Shown piece by piece: positions 52,802 through 61,978 of a stretch of DNA of 64,000 nucleotides. A program made the position numbers and the translations under genes. The stretch covers positions 186,001-250,000 of the forward strand of contig DATGZK010000077.1 of assembly GCA_035489755.1 (NCBI GenBank), in the 5' to 3' direction. This DNA is from UBA9160 sp035489755 (lineage in GTDB: Bacteria; Myxococcota_A; UBA9160). The notes under the pieces are model-generated. The model searched no databases. It was not told where the DNA came from and saw only the letters and a program-made list of their open reading frames with translations. Every line of letters starts with the position of its first letter. The stretch's first letter is position 1.

Positions 52802-53651
52802 GCTCCTGCGGGCCTACCAGCATTGCCGGCGCATCACGCGCAAGAGCGGCTCCAGCTTCGCTTCCGCATTCTGGATGCTGCCGGCCGAGCGGCGGCGCGC
52901 GCTTCACGCGATCTATGCCTTCTGCCGCTTGGCCGACGACATGGCGGACGATCCCGACGTGCGCAGCGATCGGCTCGGTCTGATTCGGCGCTGGCGGGGC
53001 GAGCTCGAAGCTGCGTATCTCGGGAAATCGAAGCATCCCGTCGGGATCGCCCTCGGCGATGCCGTGCACCGGTTTCGGCTGCCGCAAGAGGTCTTCCTCG
53101 ACCTGCTGCGCGGCGTCGAGTCGGATCTCGTGGGCGCACCCATTGACACCTTTGAGGACCTCGAGCGCTACTGCTACCGCGTCGCGTCCACCGTCGGTCT
53201 GCTCGTGGTCGAGCTGCTCGGTTATCACAATCCACGGACCCTCGAGTATGCAAGGGTCCAAGGCATCGCCGTGCAGCTCGTAAACGTGCTGCGTGATGTG
53301 GGCCACGATGCCGAGGCTGGCCGCATCTACCTGCCGCGCGAGGAGTTGGAGCGTTTCGGTGTGTCACCTGAGGCCGTGCGACGGCGAGAAGTCAGCGAAT
53401 CCATGCGACTTCTGCTCGCCTGCCACGCCGAGCGGGCGCGGGTTTATTTCGAGCGCGCCGAGACTCTGCTCCCTCCTGAAGACCGTCGGCGCCTTCGGCC
53501 TGCGCAGGCCATGGGCCGCATTTATCGCGATCTCCTAAGAGAGCTGCATCGTCGCGGTTACCCGTGTATGGGAGAGCCGCTCCGGCTCTCTAAACGACGA
53601 CGACTTGCCATAGCGGCGAGCGCTTGGCTCGACCTGCGCAGACACGCATGA
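52791..53651 (+). CDS. hpnD: HpnD, presqualene diphosphate synthase
   Basis: 286 residues. KSGSSFASAFWMLPAERRRALHAIYAFCRLADDMADDP and VQLVNVLRDVGHDAEAGRIYLPREELERFG are the two Asp-rich blocks of TIGR03465. Joins two farnesyl diphosphates to presqualene diphosphate. ATG 52791 lies 11 bases before the hpnC stop. In the HpnC/D/E route these three replace squalene synthase. Confidence 0.95.
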   Translation: MEPELLRAYQHCRRITRKSGSSFASAFWMLPAERRRALHAIYAFCRLADDMADDPDVRSDRLGLIRRWRGELEAAYLGKSKHPVGIALGDAVHRFRLPQEVFLDLLRGVESDLVGAPIDTFEDLERYCYRVASTVGLLVVELLGYHNPRTLEYARVQGIAVQLVNVLRDVGHDAEAGRIYLPREELERFGVSPEAVRRREVSESMRLLLACHAERARVYFERAETLLPPEDRRRLRPAQAMGRIYRDLLRELHRRGYPCMGEPLRLSKRRRLAIAASAWLDLRRHA

Positions 53652-54991
53652 GCGTCGTGGTAGTAGGCGGTGGAGTGGCAGGACTTGCGGCGGCCAGTGC
53701 GCTTGCAGAGCGAGGCTGCACGGTGACCGTGCTCGAGGCGGCCCCCGCCCTTGGCGGCCGCGCGCGCTCCTTCGTGGAGCGCAGCACGGGCGACAGTGTC
53801 GACAACGGTCAGCACGCCCTCATGGGCTGCTACCACGAGTTCTTGGCGCTGCTCACGCGAATCGGCCGCCGCGGGGCGCTGTGGGAGAGTGAGCTTGACG
53901 TGCCCCTGTGGGATGCGGCGCGCGGCGTGCAACGCCTTGCGTGTCCCGCCTTGCCCTCCCCGCTGCACTTCGCTGCGGGTGTGCTGCGATTCGGGCATCT
54001 CTCGCTGCGCCAGCGTCTTTCCGCGCTGCGGGCGGGGCGCGCGCTTGTCGCGCGATTTGGGCGGAGCCGGGATCGCGACGAGGCCTTCACGGTTGCGCAG
54101 GCACTTTTCGCGCTCCGTCAAAGCCCGCAAGCCCGGCGCGCCCTGTGGGATCCTCTCACCTGGGCCACGCTGAATGCGGACCCCACCGTGGCGAGCGCAG
54201 CGCTCCTCGCCGCCGTGGTCGCCCGTGCGCTGCTGGGCCCGCGCTCTGCGAGCCGCTTCCTGCTGCCCGCTTTGCCGCTCTCCGAGCTCTACGCGGAGCC
54301 TGCCCGGAAGTTCATTGAAGCGCGCGGCGGGACGGTGCGCTGTCGGGCACCGGTCGACGAAGTCGTGGTGGAGAACGGACGGGCGGTAGGCGTGCGCCTC
54401 GGCGGGGAACTCCTCCACGCGTCGCGCGTGATCCTTTCGGTGCCGCCGCCCGTCGTACGCCGGATCGCACCGCCCGGGCTTGGTTCGCTCTTGCCGGCAG
54501 CGCTCGAGCGTGCGACGCCGATCGTCTCGGTGACGCTTTGGCTCGATCGTCCTGTCGGCGGACCCGATTTTCTGGGGCTCCTCGACGGCCAAACGCAGTG
54601 GCTGTTTCGTGTGGATCGCATCCACCGGCCCGCAAGCACGCCCTCGCGCGGCTCCCCCGCGGGCGCCCGAATCGCGTGTGTGCGCAGCGGGGCCTCGGCC
54701 TGGCTCGACCTTCCGACCCGGGAGATCGCATTGATCGCGCTGCGCGAGGCGGCACAGGCGCTGCCAGGCGCCATCCACGCCGAACTGCGCCATGCGCTCG
54801 TGGTGAAAGAAGTGGCGGCGACCTTGGCGCCGACTCCCGAGCTCCAGCGCCTGCGACCCGGACCCGCAGGTCCTGTGCGGGATCTATTCCTCGCGGGAGA
54901 TTGGACGGACACAGGCCTTCCCGCCACGCTGGAAAGTGCCGCGTTCTCGGGTCACCGGGCCGCCGCCCTCGCCTTTGCGACGGCGCAATAG
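53648..54991 (+). CDS. hpnE: HpnE, hydroxysqualene dehydroxylase (FAD)
   Basis: 447 residues. The start MSVVVVGGGVAGLAAASALAERG binds FAD; TVLEAAPALGGRARSF follows, and NGQHALMGCYHEFLALL is the HpnE-specific block; the C-terminus LFLAGDWTDTGLPATLESAAFSG is the flavin end of amine-oxidase-like proteins. Reduces hydroxysqualene to squalene. ATG 53648 overlaps the hpnD stop. Confidence 0.94.
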   Translation: MSVVVVGGGVAGLAAASALAERGCTVTVLEAAPALGGRARSFVERSTGDSVDNGQHALMGCYHEFLALLTRIGRRGALWESELDVPLWDAARGVQRLACPALPSPLHFAAGVLRFGHLSLRQRLSALRAGRALVARFGRSRDRDEAFTVAQALFALRQSPQARRALWDPLTWATLNADPTVASAALLAAVVARALLGPRSASRFLLPALPLSELYAEPARKFIEARGGTVRCRAPVDEVVVENGRAVGVRLGGELLHASRVILSVPPPVVRRIAPPGLGSLLPAALERATPIVSVTLWLDRPVGGPDFLGLLDGQTQWLFRVDRIHRPASTPSRGSPAGARIACVRSGASAWLDLPTREIALIALREAAQALPGAIHAELRHALVVKEVAATLAPTPELQRLRPGPAGPVRDLFLAGDWTDTGLPATLESAAFSGHRAAALAFATAQ

Positions 54992-54996
54992 GCCGC

Positions 54997-56031
54997 ATGA
55001 GCGATATCTCCGAGCGCAAGGAGTCCCATCTGCGCCTGTGCACCACCGAGGACGTCGAGCACCGGAACGGGACGCTTCTCGACGACGTGTACCTGCTCCA
55101 CGACTCCCTGCCTGAGCTTTCGGTCGACGAGGTCGACCTCTCGTGCGAGCTCTTCGGCCGCCGGCTCGAGGCTCCAATCCTGATCTCTGGGATGACGGGA
55201 GGAACGCCTGAGGCCGCAAGCGTGAATCGGGCGCTCGCCGCCGTGGCACAGAAGTGCGGCCTCGGGATGGGCGTGGGATCGCAGCGCCCCATGCTCTTGA
55301 GCCCCGACGCCGCCGAGAGCTACCGCGTGCGCGATGTAGCCCCCGACATCCTGCTGCTCGCCAACCTTGGCGCGGTGCAAGCACGGGACGTCGGGCCTGC
55401 CCGCGCGGCGGAGCTCGTCGCGGCAATCGGTGCGAACGCCCTGTGCGTGCACCTCAATGCCGCGCAAGAGCTCGTGCAGGCCGAAGGTGACCGGGATTTC
55501 CGCGGCTGCCTTCTGGCGATCCAAGAGCTCGTTGAAACGCTGCCGGTGCCCCTCGTCGTCAAGGAGACGGGCTGCGGACTCGCGCCGGGAACGCTCGAGC
55601 GTCTGGCCGCCATCGGTGTGCGCTGGGTCGACGTGTCGGGTGCAGGGGGAACCACCTGGACAGGGGTGGAGGCGCTGCGCGGGCCTCAGCGCCAACGCGC
55701 CCTCGGCCGGGAGTTGCGCGAGTGGGGGATCCCTACGGCAGCGTGCGTAGCGTATGCGAAGCGAGTGGGGCTTGGCACGATTGCTTCAGGTGGGATCCGC
55801 GGGGGCCTCGACGCGGCCCGCGCGCTCGCCCTCGGGGCCGACGCAGTCTCGCTAGCTCTTCCCTTCCTGCGCGCCCTTGCCCAAGGCGGCACGGCGCGCG
55901 CGCTTGAGACGGCGTCTGAGATCACCGAAGGCTTGCGCGCGGTGGCTGTGCTCACCGGCTCACGCCGTGCAGCCGACCTGCGGCGCGCCGCTCGCGTGCT
56001 CGGCCCGCGCCTGCGCGCTTGGCTCGACTAA
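54997..56031 (+). CDS. fni: Type 2 isopentenyl-diphosphate delta-isomerase
   Basis: 344 residues, FMN-dependent. RKESHLRLCTTEDVEHRNGT and APILISGMTGGTPEAASVNRALA are signature blocks, then VGSQRPML, CVHLNAAQELVQAEGDRDF, VKETGCGLA, DVSGAGGTTW and GTIASGGIRGGLDAARALALGADAV. Interconverts isopentenyl and dimethylallyl diphosphate, feeding farnesyl synthesis. ATG 54997 is 5 bases after hpnE, so it is the last clear isoprenoid gene of the operon. Confidence 0.95.
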   Translation: MSDISERKESHLRLCTTEDVEHRNGTLLDDVYLLHDSLPELSVDEVDLSCELFGRRLEAPILISGMTGGTPEAASVNRALAAVAQKCGLGMGVGSQRPMLLSPDAAESYRVRDVAPDILLLANLGAVQARDVGPARAAELVAAIGANALCVHLNAAQELVQAEGDRDFRGCLLAIQELVETLPVPLVVKETGCGLAPGTLERLAAIGVRWVDVSGAGGTTWTGVEALRGPQRQRALGRELREWGIPTAACVAYAKRVGLGTIASGGIRGGLDAARALALGADAVSLALPFLRALAQGGTARALETASEITEGLRAVAVLTGSRRAADLRRAARVLGPRLRAWLD

Positions 56032-56088
56032 CAAAGAGTCGGCCGCCCCGCCCCGCTGCAGGCCGCCGCGCGCGCTAGGCTCGCATCC

Positions 56089-56895
56089 ATGCCTCGCCTT
56101 GAGCGCTACGAAGGACGCGTCGCCCTGGTGACCGGCGGTTCCAGTGGAATTGGAGAAGCCATCGCACGTGGGCTCGCGGGGCGAGGCGCAGCCGTGGCCC
56201 TGCTCTCGCGGGGCAGCGCGCGCCTCGACGCCGCTGCAGAGCGCATTGCCCGGGCAGGAGGAGTGGTCTCGACGCATCCCTGCGACGTGGGCGATCGCGC
56301 GGGCCTTGGCTCTGCAATCGACGCCGCGACGGCAAGGCATGGTCGGCTCGACATCGTCGTGTGCTCGGCGGGTATCGGCGCGCACGGGCTCTTCCCCGAC
56401 ACTTCGCTCGAGACGATGGACGCGATCCTGCGAACGAACGTCCACGGTCTCTTCCATACCCTCCACTTTGCGCTGCCCCACCTGCTTGCGCGGGGGGAGG
56501 GCTGGATCGTAAACGTCTCGTCGGTGGCGGGGCGTCTCGGGCAGCCCGATGAGGCAGTCTACTCGGCGTCAAAATTTGCCGTGACGGGGCTTTCCGAGGC
56601 GCTCACCGTGGAGCTCGCTCCGCGCGGGATCCACGTGCTGGCCCTCTATCCCGGGCTCGTCCGCACCGCGCTCTTCACCGAGGCGGAGCTCGCCCGGCTG
56701 CCGGAGAGAGTGCGCCGCAGTGCACTCCATCCGGACGACGTCGCGCGCGCAACGCTTCGTGGCCTTGAACGTGGAAGGCACGAAGTCACGATCCCACGTG
56801 TCGCGATCGGCGGCTACCTGCTCCGCACGCTCGCGCCAGGCGTCTTTCGGCGCATCCTCTCGTCCATTCGGCTTGGCGCGCTCCCAGGCCGCTGA
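56089..56895 (+). CDS. Short-chain dehydrogenase/reductase
   Basis: 268 residues, classical SDR: ALVTGGSSGIGEAIARGLA (NAD(P) loop), SAGIGAHG (NAG variant), VNVSSVAGRL (Ser) and YSASKFAVTG (Tyr and Lys). A C-terminal hydrophobic stretch near 240-265 may associate with membrane. It starts 57 bases after fni in the same direction, so could be read through from the hopanoid operon. Substrate unknown. Confidence 0.86.
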   Translation: MPRLERYEGRVALVTGGSSGIGEAIARGLAGRGAAVALLSRGSARLDAAAERIARAGGVVSTHPCDVGDRAGLGSAIDAATARHGRLDIVVCSAGIGAHGLFPDTSLETMDAILRTNVHGLFHTLHFALPHLLARGEGWIVNVSSVAGRLGQPDEAVYSASKFAVTGLSEALTVELAPRGIHVLALYPGLVRTALFTEAELARLPERVRRSALHPDDVARATLRGLERGRHEVTIPRVAIGGYLLRTLAPGVFRRILSSIRLGALPGR

Positions 56896-56905
56896 CGAAG
56901 CCGGG

Positions 56906-57985
56906 CTACTCGCTTCCCGCCGGGGTCGGCTCGTCGTGCTCATCCTCGATTTCGCCGACGATTTCTTCCAGCACGTCTTCCAGGGTCACGACGCCGAGAA
57001 CCGGACCTCCCGGATCACGCACCACCGCCATGTGTCGGCGGCCACGCCGGAACTGCCGCAGCGCTTCGCCGATCAGCGTGTCGGGACGCATCTCGATCGC
57101 CGAGCGAATCGCGTCGTTCAGGACTACCAAGCGGGTCTTCGCATACAGGTGGAAGAGGTCTTTGGTATGGAGAATCCCGACGATTTGGTCGAGGTTGTCC
57201 CGATACACGGGAAGCCGGGTGTAGCCTTCCTCGCGCAACCGATCGAGCAGGCCCTCAGGATCGGTCTTGTGGTCGATTGCGAACACGCGCTCCCGCGGAA
57301 CCATCACGTCGCGCACACGCGTCCGCGCGATGCGGAAGACACGGCCAAGAATGCGGCCCTGGTCCGCACGAATCTCTCCCGCCTCACGCGCCTCCGACAC
57401 CAGCAAGGAGAGCTCCTCCGCAGAGTGCACGCGCTCCGCCCCGCCCGGCGGTCGGACCCCGAACAGCCTGACCAGCCAGTTGCCCGAACCCCTCAACACC
57501 ACCAGCACCCAGCGAAAGACGGCGCCAAACACAAGCAGCGGCCGTGCGAATAAGAGCGCGACTTCGCCGGGCCGGTCGAGTGCGAGGGCCTTGGGCGCGA
57601 GCTCCCCGAGAACCACGTGCAGAAAAGTGATGCCCGCGAACGCCAGCGCTGCCGCAACGCTGTGAACAGCCAAGACGCTCTCGACACCGGTCGCGGCAAG
57701 GGGAGCCCGCAGCAGATGCGCCAGGGCCGGCTGTCCGAGCCAGCCAAGTCCGATACTCGCTGCGGTGATCCCGAGCTGGCACGCGGCGATCGCGTCACCG
57801 AGCCGTTCAATCGCGGTCGCGACCGAGCTGGCGCCGCGTCGACCCTCGGCGACCCACACCCTGATTTGGCTGCGACGCACGGCAACCAGGGCGAACTCCG
57901 TGGCGACGAAGTAGGCATTGACGAGGACGAGCGCGAGCACTGCGACGAGGCCGAGCGCGTCAAGCGCGAGTCCTGGCTGTGCCAT
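56906..57985 (-). CDS. CNNM/CBS-domain membrane protein (hemolysin-like family)
   Basis: 359 residues. DUF21 transmembrane domain: VNAYFVATEFALVAVRRSQI, LGITAASIGLGWLGQPAL, FLHVVLGELAPKALALDRP. A pair of CBS domains follows: VRDVMVPRERVFAIDHKTDPEGLLDRLREEGYTRLPVYRDNLDQIVGILHTKDLF and VRDPGGPVLGVVTLEDVLEEIVGEIEDEHDEP. It stops there: the usual C-terminal CorC_HlyC domain of about 70 residues is absent. Likely a divalent-cation transporter/regulator. Convergent with the SDR gene. Confidence 0.88.
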   Translation of the reverse strand: MAQPGLALDALGLVAVLALVLVNAYFVATEFALVAVRRSQIRVWVAEGRRGASSVATAIERLGDAIAACQLGITAASIGLGWLGQPALAHLLRAPLAATGVESVLAVHSVAAALAFAGITFLHVVLGELAPKALALDRPGEVALLFARPLLVFGAVFRWVLVVLRGSGNWLVRLFGVRPPGGAERVHSAEELSLLVSEAREAGEIRADQGRILGRVFRIARTRVRDVMVPRERVFAIDHKTDPEGLLDRLREEGYTRLPVYRDNLDQIVGILHTKDLFHLYAKTRLVVLNDAIRSAIEMRPDTLIGEALRQFRRGRRHMAVVRDPGGPVLGVVTLEDVLEEIVGEIEDEHDEPTPAGSE

Positions 57986-58035
57986 CCCCTCCGACTCCAG
58001 GCGCCCTCTGCCGGCACCGTACCTCGTTAGTTAGC

Positions 58036-59193
58036 ATGATCTTGATGATCTCGCGCCGCATGCCGTTGTGTGCGAGTGCCGGCGGGGACGCGCCCCCTGC
58101 GAGCGCCGGCCGCCGAGCCTCGGAAAATGCGGCAAGCCGGTCCGGTGTGAATGCGGATGCGCTGGCGTTTCACCGCGAATGCCTCGTGCTTGACCTCCAC
58201 ATCGATACACTCTTGTGGGTGCGTTTGTTCGGCTACGATCTGGCGCGGCCACACCGCAACCGGCTGCCCTACTCCCCCTTTGCCTGGCATTTTGACCTTG
58301 AACGTGCCGCCTTGGGTGGCCTTAAGGCCTGCGTCTTCGGGCTCGTGATCAACCCCCGTCAGGTCAATCCCGAGCTCATGCTTCCACTCAAGTTCCTCGC
58401 CTGGTGGGAGCGGGGCAAACGCGGCAGCGGCCTCCCCCAGACACTCGATACGATCGACCTGCTGAACCGCGCGGCTGCGGCGCAACCCCACCGTCTGGCA
58501 TTTTGCAAGAGCGGCAGTGAGCTGCGCCTGGCCGTGGCCGACGGACGCTTCGCTGGGCTTGCAGCTCTCGAGGGTGCGCAGGGAATCGAGGGACGCCTCG
58601 AGGATGTGCACACGGCCTACGAGCACGGCCTGCGCATGCTGGGCCTCGTGCATTTTCAGGCCACCGAGGCGGCGTACCCCATGACCGTCTCGGCCTTCGA
58701 CGACGCGGGGCTCACCCACTTCGGCATCGAGCTCATCTCGGAGATGGAGCGGCTCGGCATGGTAGTGGATCTCGCTCACTTGAATCCGCGCGGCGTCAAC
58801 GACTCGCTCCGGGTGATGAAGCGTCCGTTCGTGGTGAGCCATACCGCCTGTCGTGCGCTTGTGAACCATCCGCGCAACCTTGACGACACGCAGATCCGAC
58901 GCATTGCCGAATGCGGAGGTGTCATGGGTATCGCGTTTGGAAACACCTTCGTGAAAGGCGACCTCTCTGGTTTCCTCGACCACATAGAGCACGTCATTCA
59001 GGTCGGCGGTGCTGATGCGGTCGCCCTCGGCAGCGACTTCGATGGCATGATCGTCCCGGTCAAGGGGATGGAGGACGTGACCGCCTACCCGCGGATCACG
59101 CAGGGCTTGCTCACACGGGGCCAGCCGCCTGAGATTGTCCGCAAGGTACTCGGGGAGAATGCGCTTCGAGTAATCACCGAAGTGTGTGGATAA
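58036..59193 (+). CDS. Membrane dipeptidase (M19 family)
   Basis: 385 residues. HRECLVLDLHIDTLLW is the first zinc pair (H-x-D), LAALEGAQGIEGR holds the bridging Glu, SHTACRALVNHPRN and ALGSDFDGMIVP (late Asp). Cleaves dipeptides including D-amino acids. There is no clear signal peptide. ATG 58036 has weak ribosome site; ATG 58045 is an alternative. Divergent from the CNNM gene by 50 bases. Confidence 0.88.
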   Translation: MILMISRRMPLCASAGGDAPPASAGRRASENAASRSGVNADALAFHRECLVLDLHIDTLLWVRLFGYDLARPHRNRLPYSPFAWHFDLERAALGGLKACVFGLVINPRQVNPELMLPLKFLAWWERGKRGSGLPQTLDTIDLLNRAAAAQPHRLAFCKSGSELRLAVADGRFAGLAALEGAQGIEGRLEDVHTAYEHGLRMLGLVHFQATEAAYPMTVSAFDDAGLTHFGIELISEMERLGMVVDLAHLNPRGVNDSLRVMKRPFVVSHTACRALVNHPRNLDDTQIRRIAECGGVMGIAFGNTFVKGDLSGFLDHIEHVIQVGGADAVALGSDFDGMIVPVKGMEDVTAYPRITQGLLTRGQPPEIVRKVLGENALRVITEVCG

Positions 59194-59274
59194 CGAGGTG
59201 CCCCAGACGACGCGCGCCGCAACGCAAACAAGAGCGGACAGGCAGGGGGCGGTCACTGATCGGAGAGAGTCTCC

Positions 59275-60249
59275 CTAGCGCGTAGTGGATTTCTCCCGTT
59301 CCAGGATCGCGCGCCCCGTAAAATCGTCGACGAACTGCCGGGCAGTACGCCCTGACCGGCTCGAGCGCTCGAGGGCGAAGCGCAGCGCTTCCGTGCGGAG
59401 CTGCTCGGGCGGCGCGTTGACCCCCGCCCTTGCCGCGTAGCGTTCGACGATCTCGAGATAGGTGGCCTGGCTGAATCCGTAGAAGCCGAGCACAAGGCCG
59501 AAGCGATCGGAAAGCGCGAGCTTCTCTTCCACGGCCTCGCCCATGTGGAGCTCGCCGGCGTCGTCGAGACGCGCCGCCCAGTTGTCCGCTGCCTGCTCCG
59601 GTAAGAGATGCCGCCGGTTGCTTGTAGCAATGATCCGGACATTGGCTGGCGGCGCCTCCAAACTGCCCTCGAGCGCGGCCTTCAGCTCGCGGTACGCGGA
59701 CTCTCCCGCGTCGAACGAGAGGTCGTCGCAGAAGAGAAGAAAACGGAACGTCTCCGCACCGCGCAGCGCGTCGAGCACGTCGGGCAGGTGCAGGAGGTCT
59801 TTTTTGTGGACTTCAACCAACCGCAGGCCACGCGCGGCAAAACGAGGGAGAAGACCCTTCACAGCGGACGATTTGCCGGTGCCGCGTTCTCCAAAGAGCA
59901 AGACGTGGTTCGAAGGAAGTCCCCGGACAAACTGCTCCGTGTTGCCGAGAAGCCGCGCCACGCTGTGCTCGACCCCCACGAGTTCGTCGAGATCGAAGGT
60001 ATGGGGCTTGGAAATGGGGAGGAGACGACCCTGCGCGCCGTCGCGGGACGACTCCCAGCGGAAGGCATGGTGGAGGGCAAACATCCGCGGGTCGCTGGGT
60101 CCGCCCGCGAGGCGCAAAAGCACGGCCTCCGCCAGCTCGAGCACCCGCCCGAGCCGTCGCAGCGTACCCCGCATCCCACCGCTGACCCCTGCGCTCACGG
60201 CGGCGGATTGTAGCCCGCACACCTGTAAGTCCGGAACGAGCGATTCCAA
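59275..60249 (-). CDS. DUF815 AAA ATPase
   Basis: 324 residues. LLFGERGTGKSSAVKGLL is Walker A, LLFCDDLSF is Walker B, RIIATSNRRHLLPEQ is sensor 1, and FGLVLGFYGFSQATYLEIVERYA the C-terminal lid. This is the DUF815 group, whose function is not settled. The start is uncertain: TTG-type 60249 or ATG 60174 (MRGTLRRLG); the latter may be more natural. It ends 81 bases from the dipeptidase (convergent). Confidence 0.83.
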   Translation of the reverse strand: MESLVPDLQVCGLQSAAVSAGVSGGMRGTLRRLGRVLELAEAVLLRLAGGPSDPRMFALHHAFRWESSRDGAQGRLLPISKPHTFDLDELVGVEHSVARLLGNTEQFVRGLPSNHVLLFGERGTGKSSAVKGLLPRFAARGLRLVEVHKKDLLHLPDVLDALRGAETFRFLLFCDDLSFDAGESAYRELKAALEGSLEAPPANVRIIATSNRRHLLPEQAADNWAARLDDAGELHMGEAVEEKLALSDRFGLVLGFYGFSQATYLEIVERYAARAGVNAPPEQLRTEALRFALERSSRSGRTARQFVDDFTGRAILEREKSTTR

Positions 60250-60280
60250 GTACTTGCAGCGGGAGTTGCTAGCAAAGCTT

Positions 60281-60301
60281 TGTCGCCCGCTTGTCGCCCG
60301 T
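60281..60301. repeat. TGTCGCCCG tandem, left copy
   Basis: TGTCGCCCG occurs twice at an 11-base period (60281-60289 and 60292-60300). A 14-base stretch at 60288-60301 is identical to 63027-63040. See the right copy; the two bracket the patch that contains the decayed kinase. Confidence 0.75.
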
Positions 60302-60318
60302 ACCGAGAAGCGCCATGG

Positions 60319-60963
60319 CGCGCCGTTCCGCTCAACGTGGTCTCAGGACGCGCGGCGATGATCGCTTCGGGCGAGGTTTCCTCCTGGCCCGAGGTTCGGG
60401 AGATGGCGCACGTGATCCGCGAGCCCGATCGCATAGTGCGCATCCTGCGCCAGCTCCTCGACTTCGCACGGCGAAAGTCGCCGGAACGCTCGCCCACCGA
60501 CCTCGTGAAGCTCGCGCGCGAGACAGCGGCGTTCCTTGAGCCCCTCGCCGCCAAGCGCGGAGTCGCGGTCGCCGTCGAAAGCGGCGCTCTCGTTCTCGAG
60601 GCGGAGGTTGGGGTGGGGCAAATCCAGCAGGTACTGACCAACCTCGTCATGAACGCGATTCAGGCCTCACCCGCGGGCGGAACCGTCGAGGTAGGGCTTA
60701 CGGCCCGCACGATCGCTTCGAACAAGGGCGAGGATTTGGAACGCCCATGCGCCTGTGTCGAGGTGAGAGATTCCGGGGAGGGCATCCCCGAGGACGCGCG
60801 TGCGCGCATCTTCGATCCCTTCTTCACCACGAAACCTGTTGGGGAGGGCACAGGCCTTGGCCTCTCCGTCGCCTACGGGATCGTCGCTGACCATCGCGGC
60901 TAGATCGAGGTGTCGAGCGAACCCGGACGTGGCTCTGTGTTCACGGTGTGGTTGACTGCAGGA
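60319..60963 (+). pseudogene. Histidine kinase remnant, truncated at H-box and stopped by amber codon
   Basis: The frame encodes VPLNVVSGRAAMIA, RILRQLLDFARR, VGQIQQVLTNLVMNAIQASPAGG (N box), VRDSGEGIPEDARARIFDPFFTTKP and GEGTGLGLSVAYGIVADHRG (G boxes), a normal NtrB-like ATPase domain. Two defects: the start of the dimerisation helix, including the phospho-His, is missing because foreign-looking sequence abuts PLNVV; and TAG at 60901-60903 interrupts it. After that stop the same frame goes on with IEVSSEPGRGSVFTVWL, the expected C-terminus, so the amber is a point change rather than a frameshift. The Trp at this place in many kinases (HGGW) would be TGG, one base from TAG. Confidence 0.82.
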
Positions 60964-61413
60964 GGTCCCTTGGCGTACAGCGGCGCTAGCTCAGAAGTGC
61001 ATCGACAGCGCCATGACCCTTCCTTCTTTGGCGCGAGCGCTCCAACTCCCGCATGCGCCGGTAGCAGGCAGGACCCCAGGAGCTGATGCCGCTCGGCGAG
61101 GCGGTAGTACGCCATACGCCGACCGCGTCCTCGCCCTGGCCCGCATTCAAGTGCGTAAACCATTTGACCGGGGCAATTCTCCTCGTTTGGGGCAAAAGTC
61201 CCCGCGTCCGCCTGAGCGCAGTACACATTCGGATCCTCCAGCATTGGTATGCCACATGCACATTTTGCGCCTGGCTCCCGGCGCCGGGCTGAATTCCCCC
61301 TAGACCCACCCCATCAGGGTCAACCGGGTCGCCGGGACCGCCAGTGCGCGCAACACACGGGACCGTCGCGCCGCATGCACGTTGATCCGAGGAGCCGAGC
61401 TCCAGGAGGGTGA
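60964..61413. other. 450-base stretch without a convincing gene
   Basis: Follows the kinase remnant. Reading frames on both strands are short, Arg/Pro/Cys-rich and unlike coding sequence here. The last 20 bases give AGGAGGG, the ribosome site for the receiver-domain gene. I see no other structure. Confidence 0.5.
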
Positions 61414-61848
61414 ATGGCGACAGGAGCGCAGACGGGGGCACTTGAGGTGCTCCGCGGATTGCATGTGCTGCTCGTGGAGGACGATGACGAGATGCGCAAG
61501 ATGCTCGCTTTCGTTCTCAGACGAAACGGATATCGAGTGACCGAGGAGCGCGACGGCTGCCAAGCGCTCGAGTACCTGGGGGGTATCCTGCTGGGTGGAC
61601 ACCCTGACCGGGCACCGCAACTCCTCCTCATCGACCAGTGCATGCCCGGCGTCTGCGGGCTCGACGTGATCCAAGCGACGCGGACTGCAGGAATTCGAAT
61701 TCCAGCAATCCTGATCACCGCATTCGGCGACGCCGAGATTCACAATCGGGCGCACGCGCTAGGCGCTACACCAGTGCTCGACAAGCCGTTCGGGATGAGC
61801 GAGCTCCTGGCGATTGTGCAACGACTCGCACCGCCAGCGGATGCTTGA
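61414..61848 (+). CDS. Single-domain response regulator (receiver)
   Basis: 144 residues, one receiver domain only. VLLVEDDDEMRKMLAFVLRR (acid pocket), QLLLIDQCMPGVCGLDVI (phospho-Asp), ILITAFGD (Thr), PVLDKPFGM (Lys). No output domain. ATG 61414 has AGGAGGG. It lies downstream of the kinase remnant and may be its former partner, as NtrB-like kinases often precede regulators; with the kinase broken, it may be orphan. Confidence 0.9.
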   Translation: MATGAQTGALEVLRGLHVLLVEDDDEMRKMLAFVLRRNGYRVTEERDGCQALEYLGGILLGGHPDRAPQLLLIDQCMPGVCGLDVIQATRTAGIRIPAILITAFGDAEIHNRAHALGATPVLDKPFGMSELLAIVQRLAPPADA

Positions 61849-61978
61849 GGATGCCCAGCGGTTGAGCGCGGAAGAAGGCGCTCTTTGACATGGGAACGTG
61901 AATCTTTTGCAGTACGCTGGATCAACCAAGTACGTTGTCGCTTGAGCCATTAATCTTCAGACAAGGAGAAACATAAGT

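Noticed and set aside
53558..54793. 411-residue minus-strand frame
   Set aside because: Antisense to hpnE; no recognisable motif.
60986..61441. Minus-strand frames after the kinase remnant
   Set aside because: Cys/Arg-rich with no domain; overlap the promoter and ribosome site of the receiver gene.
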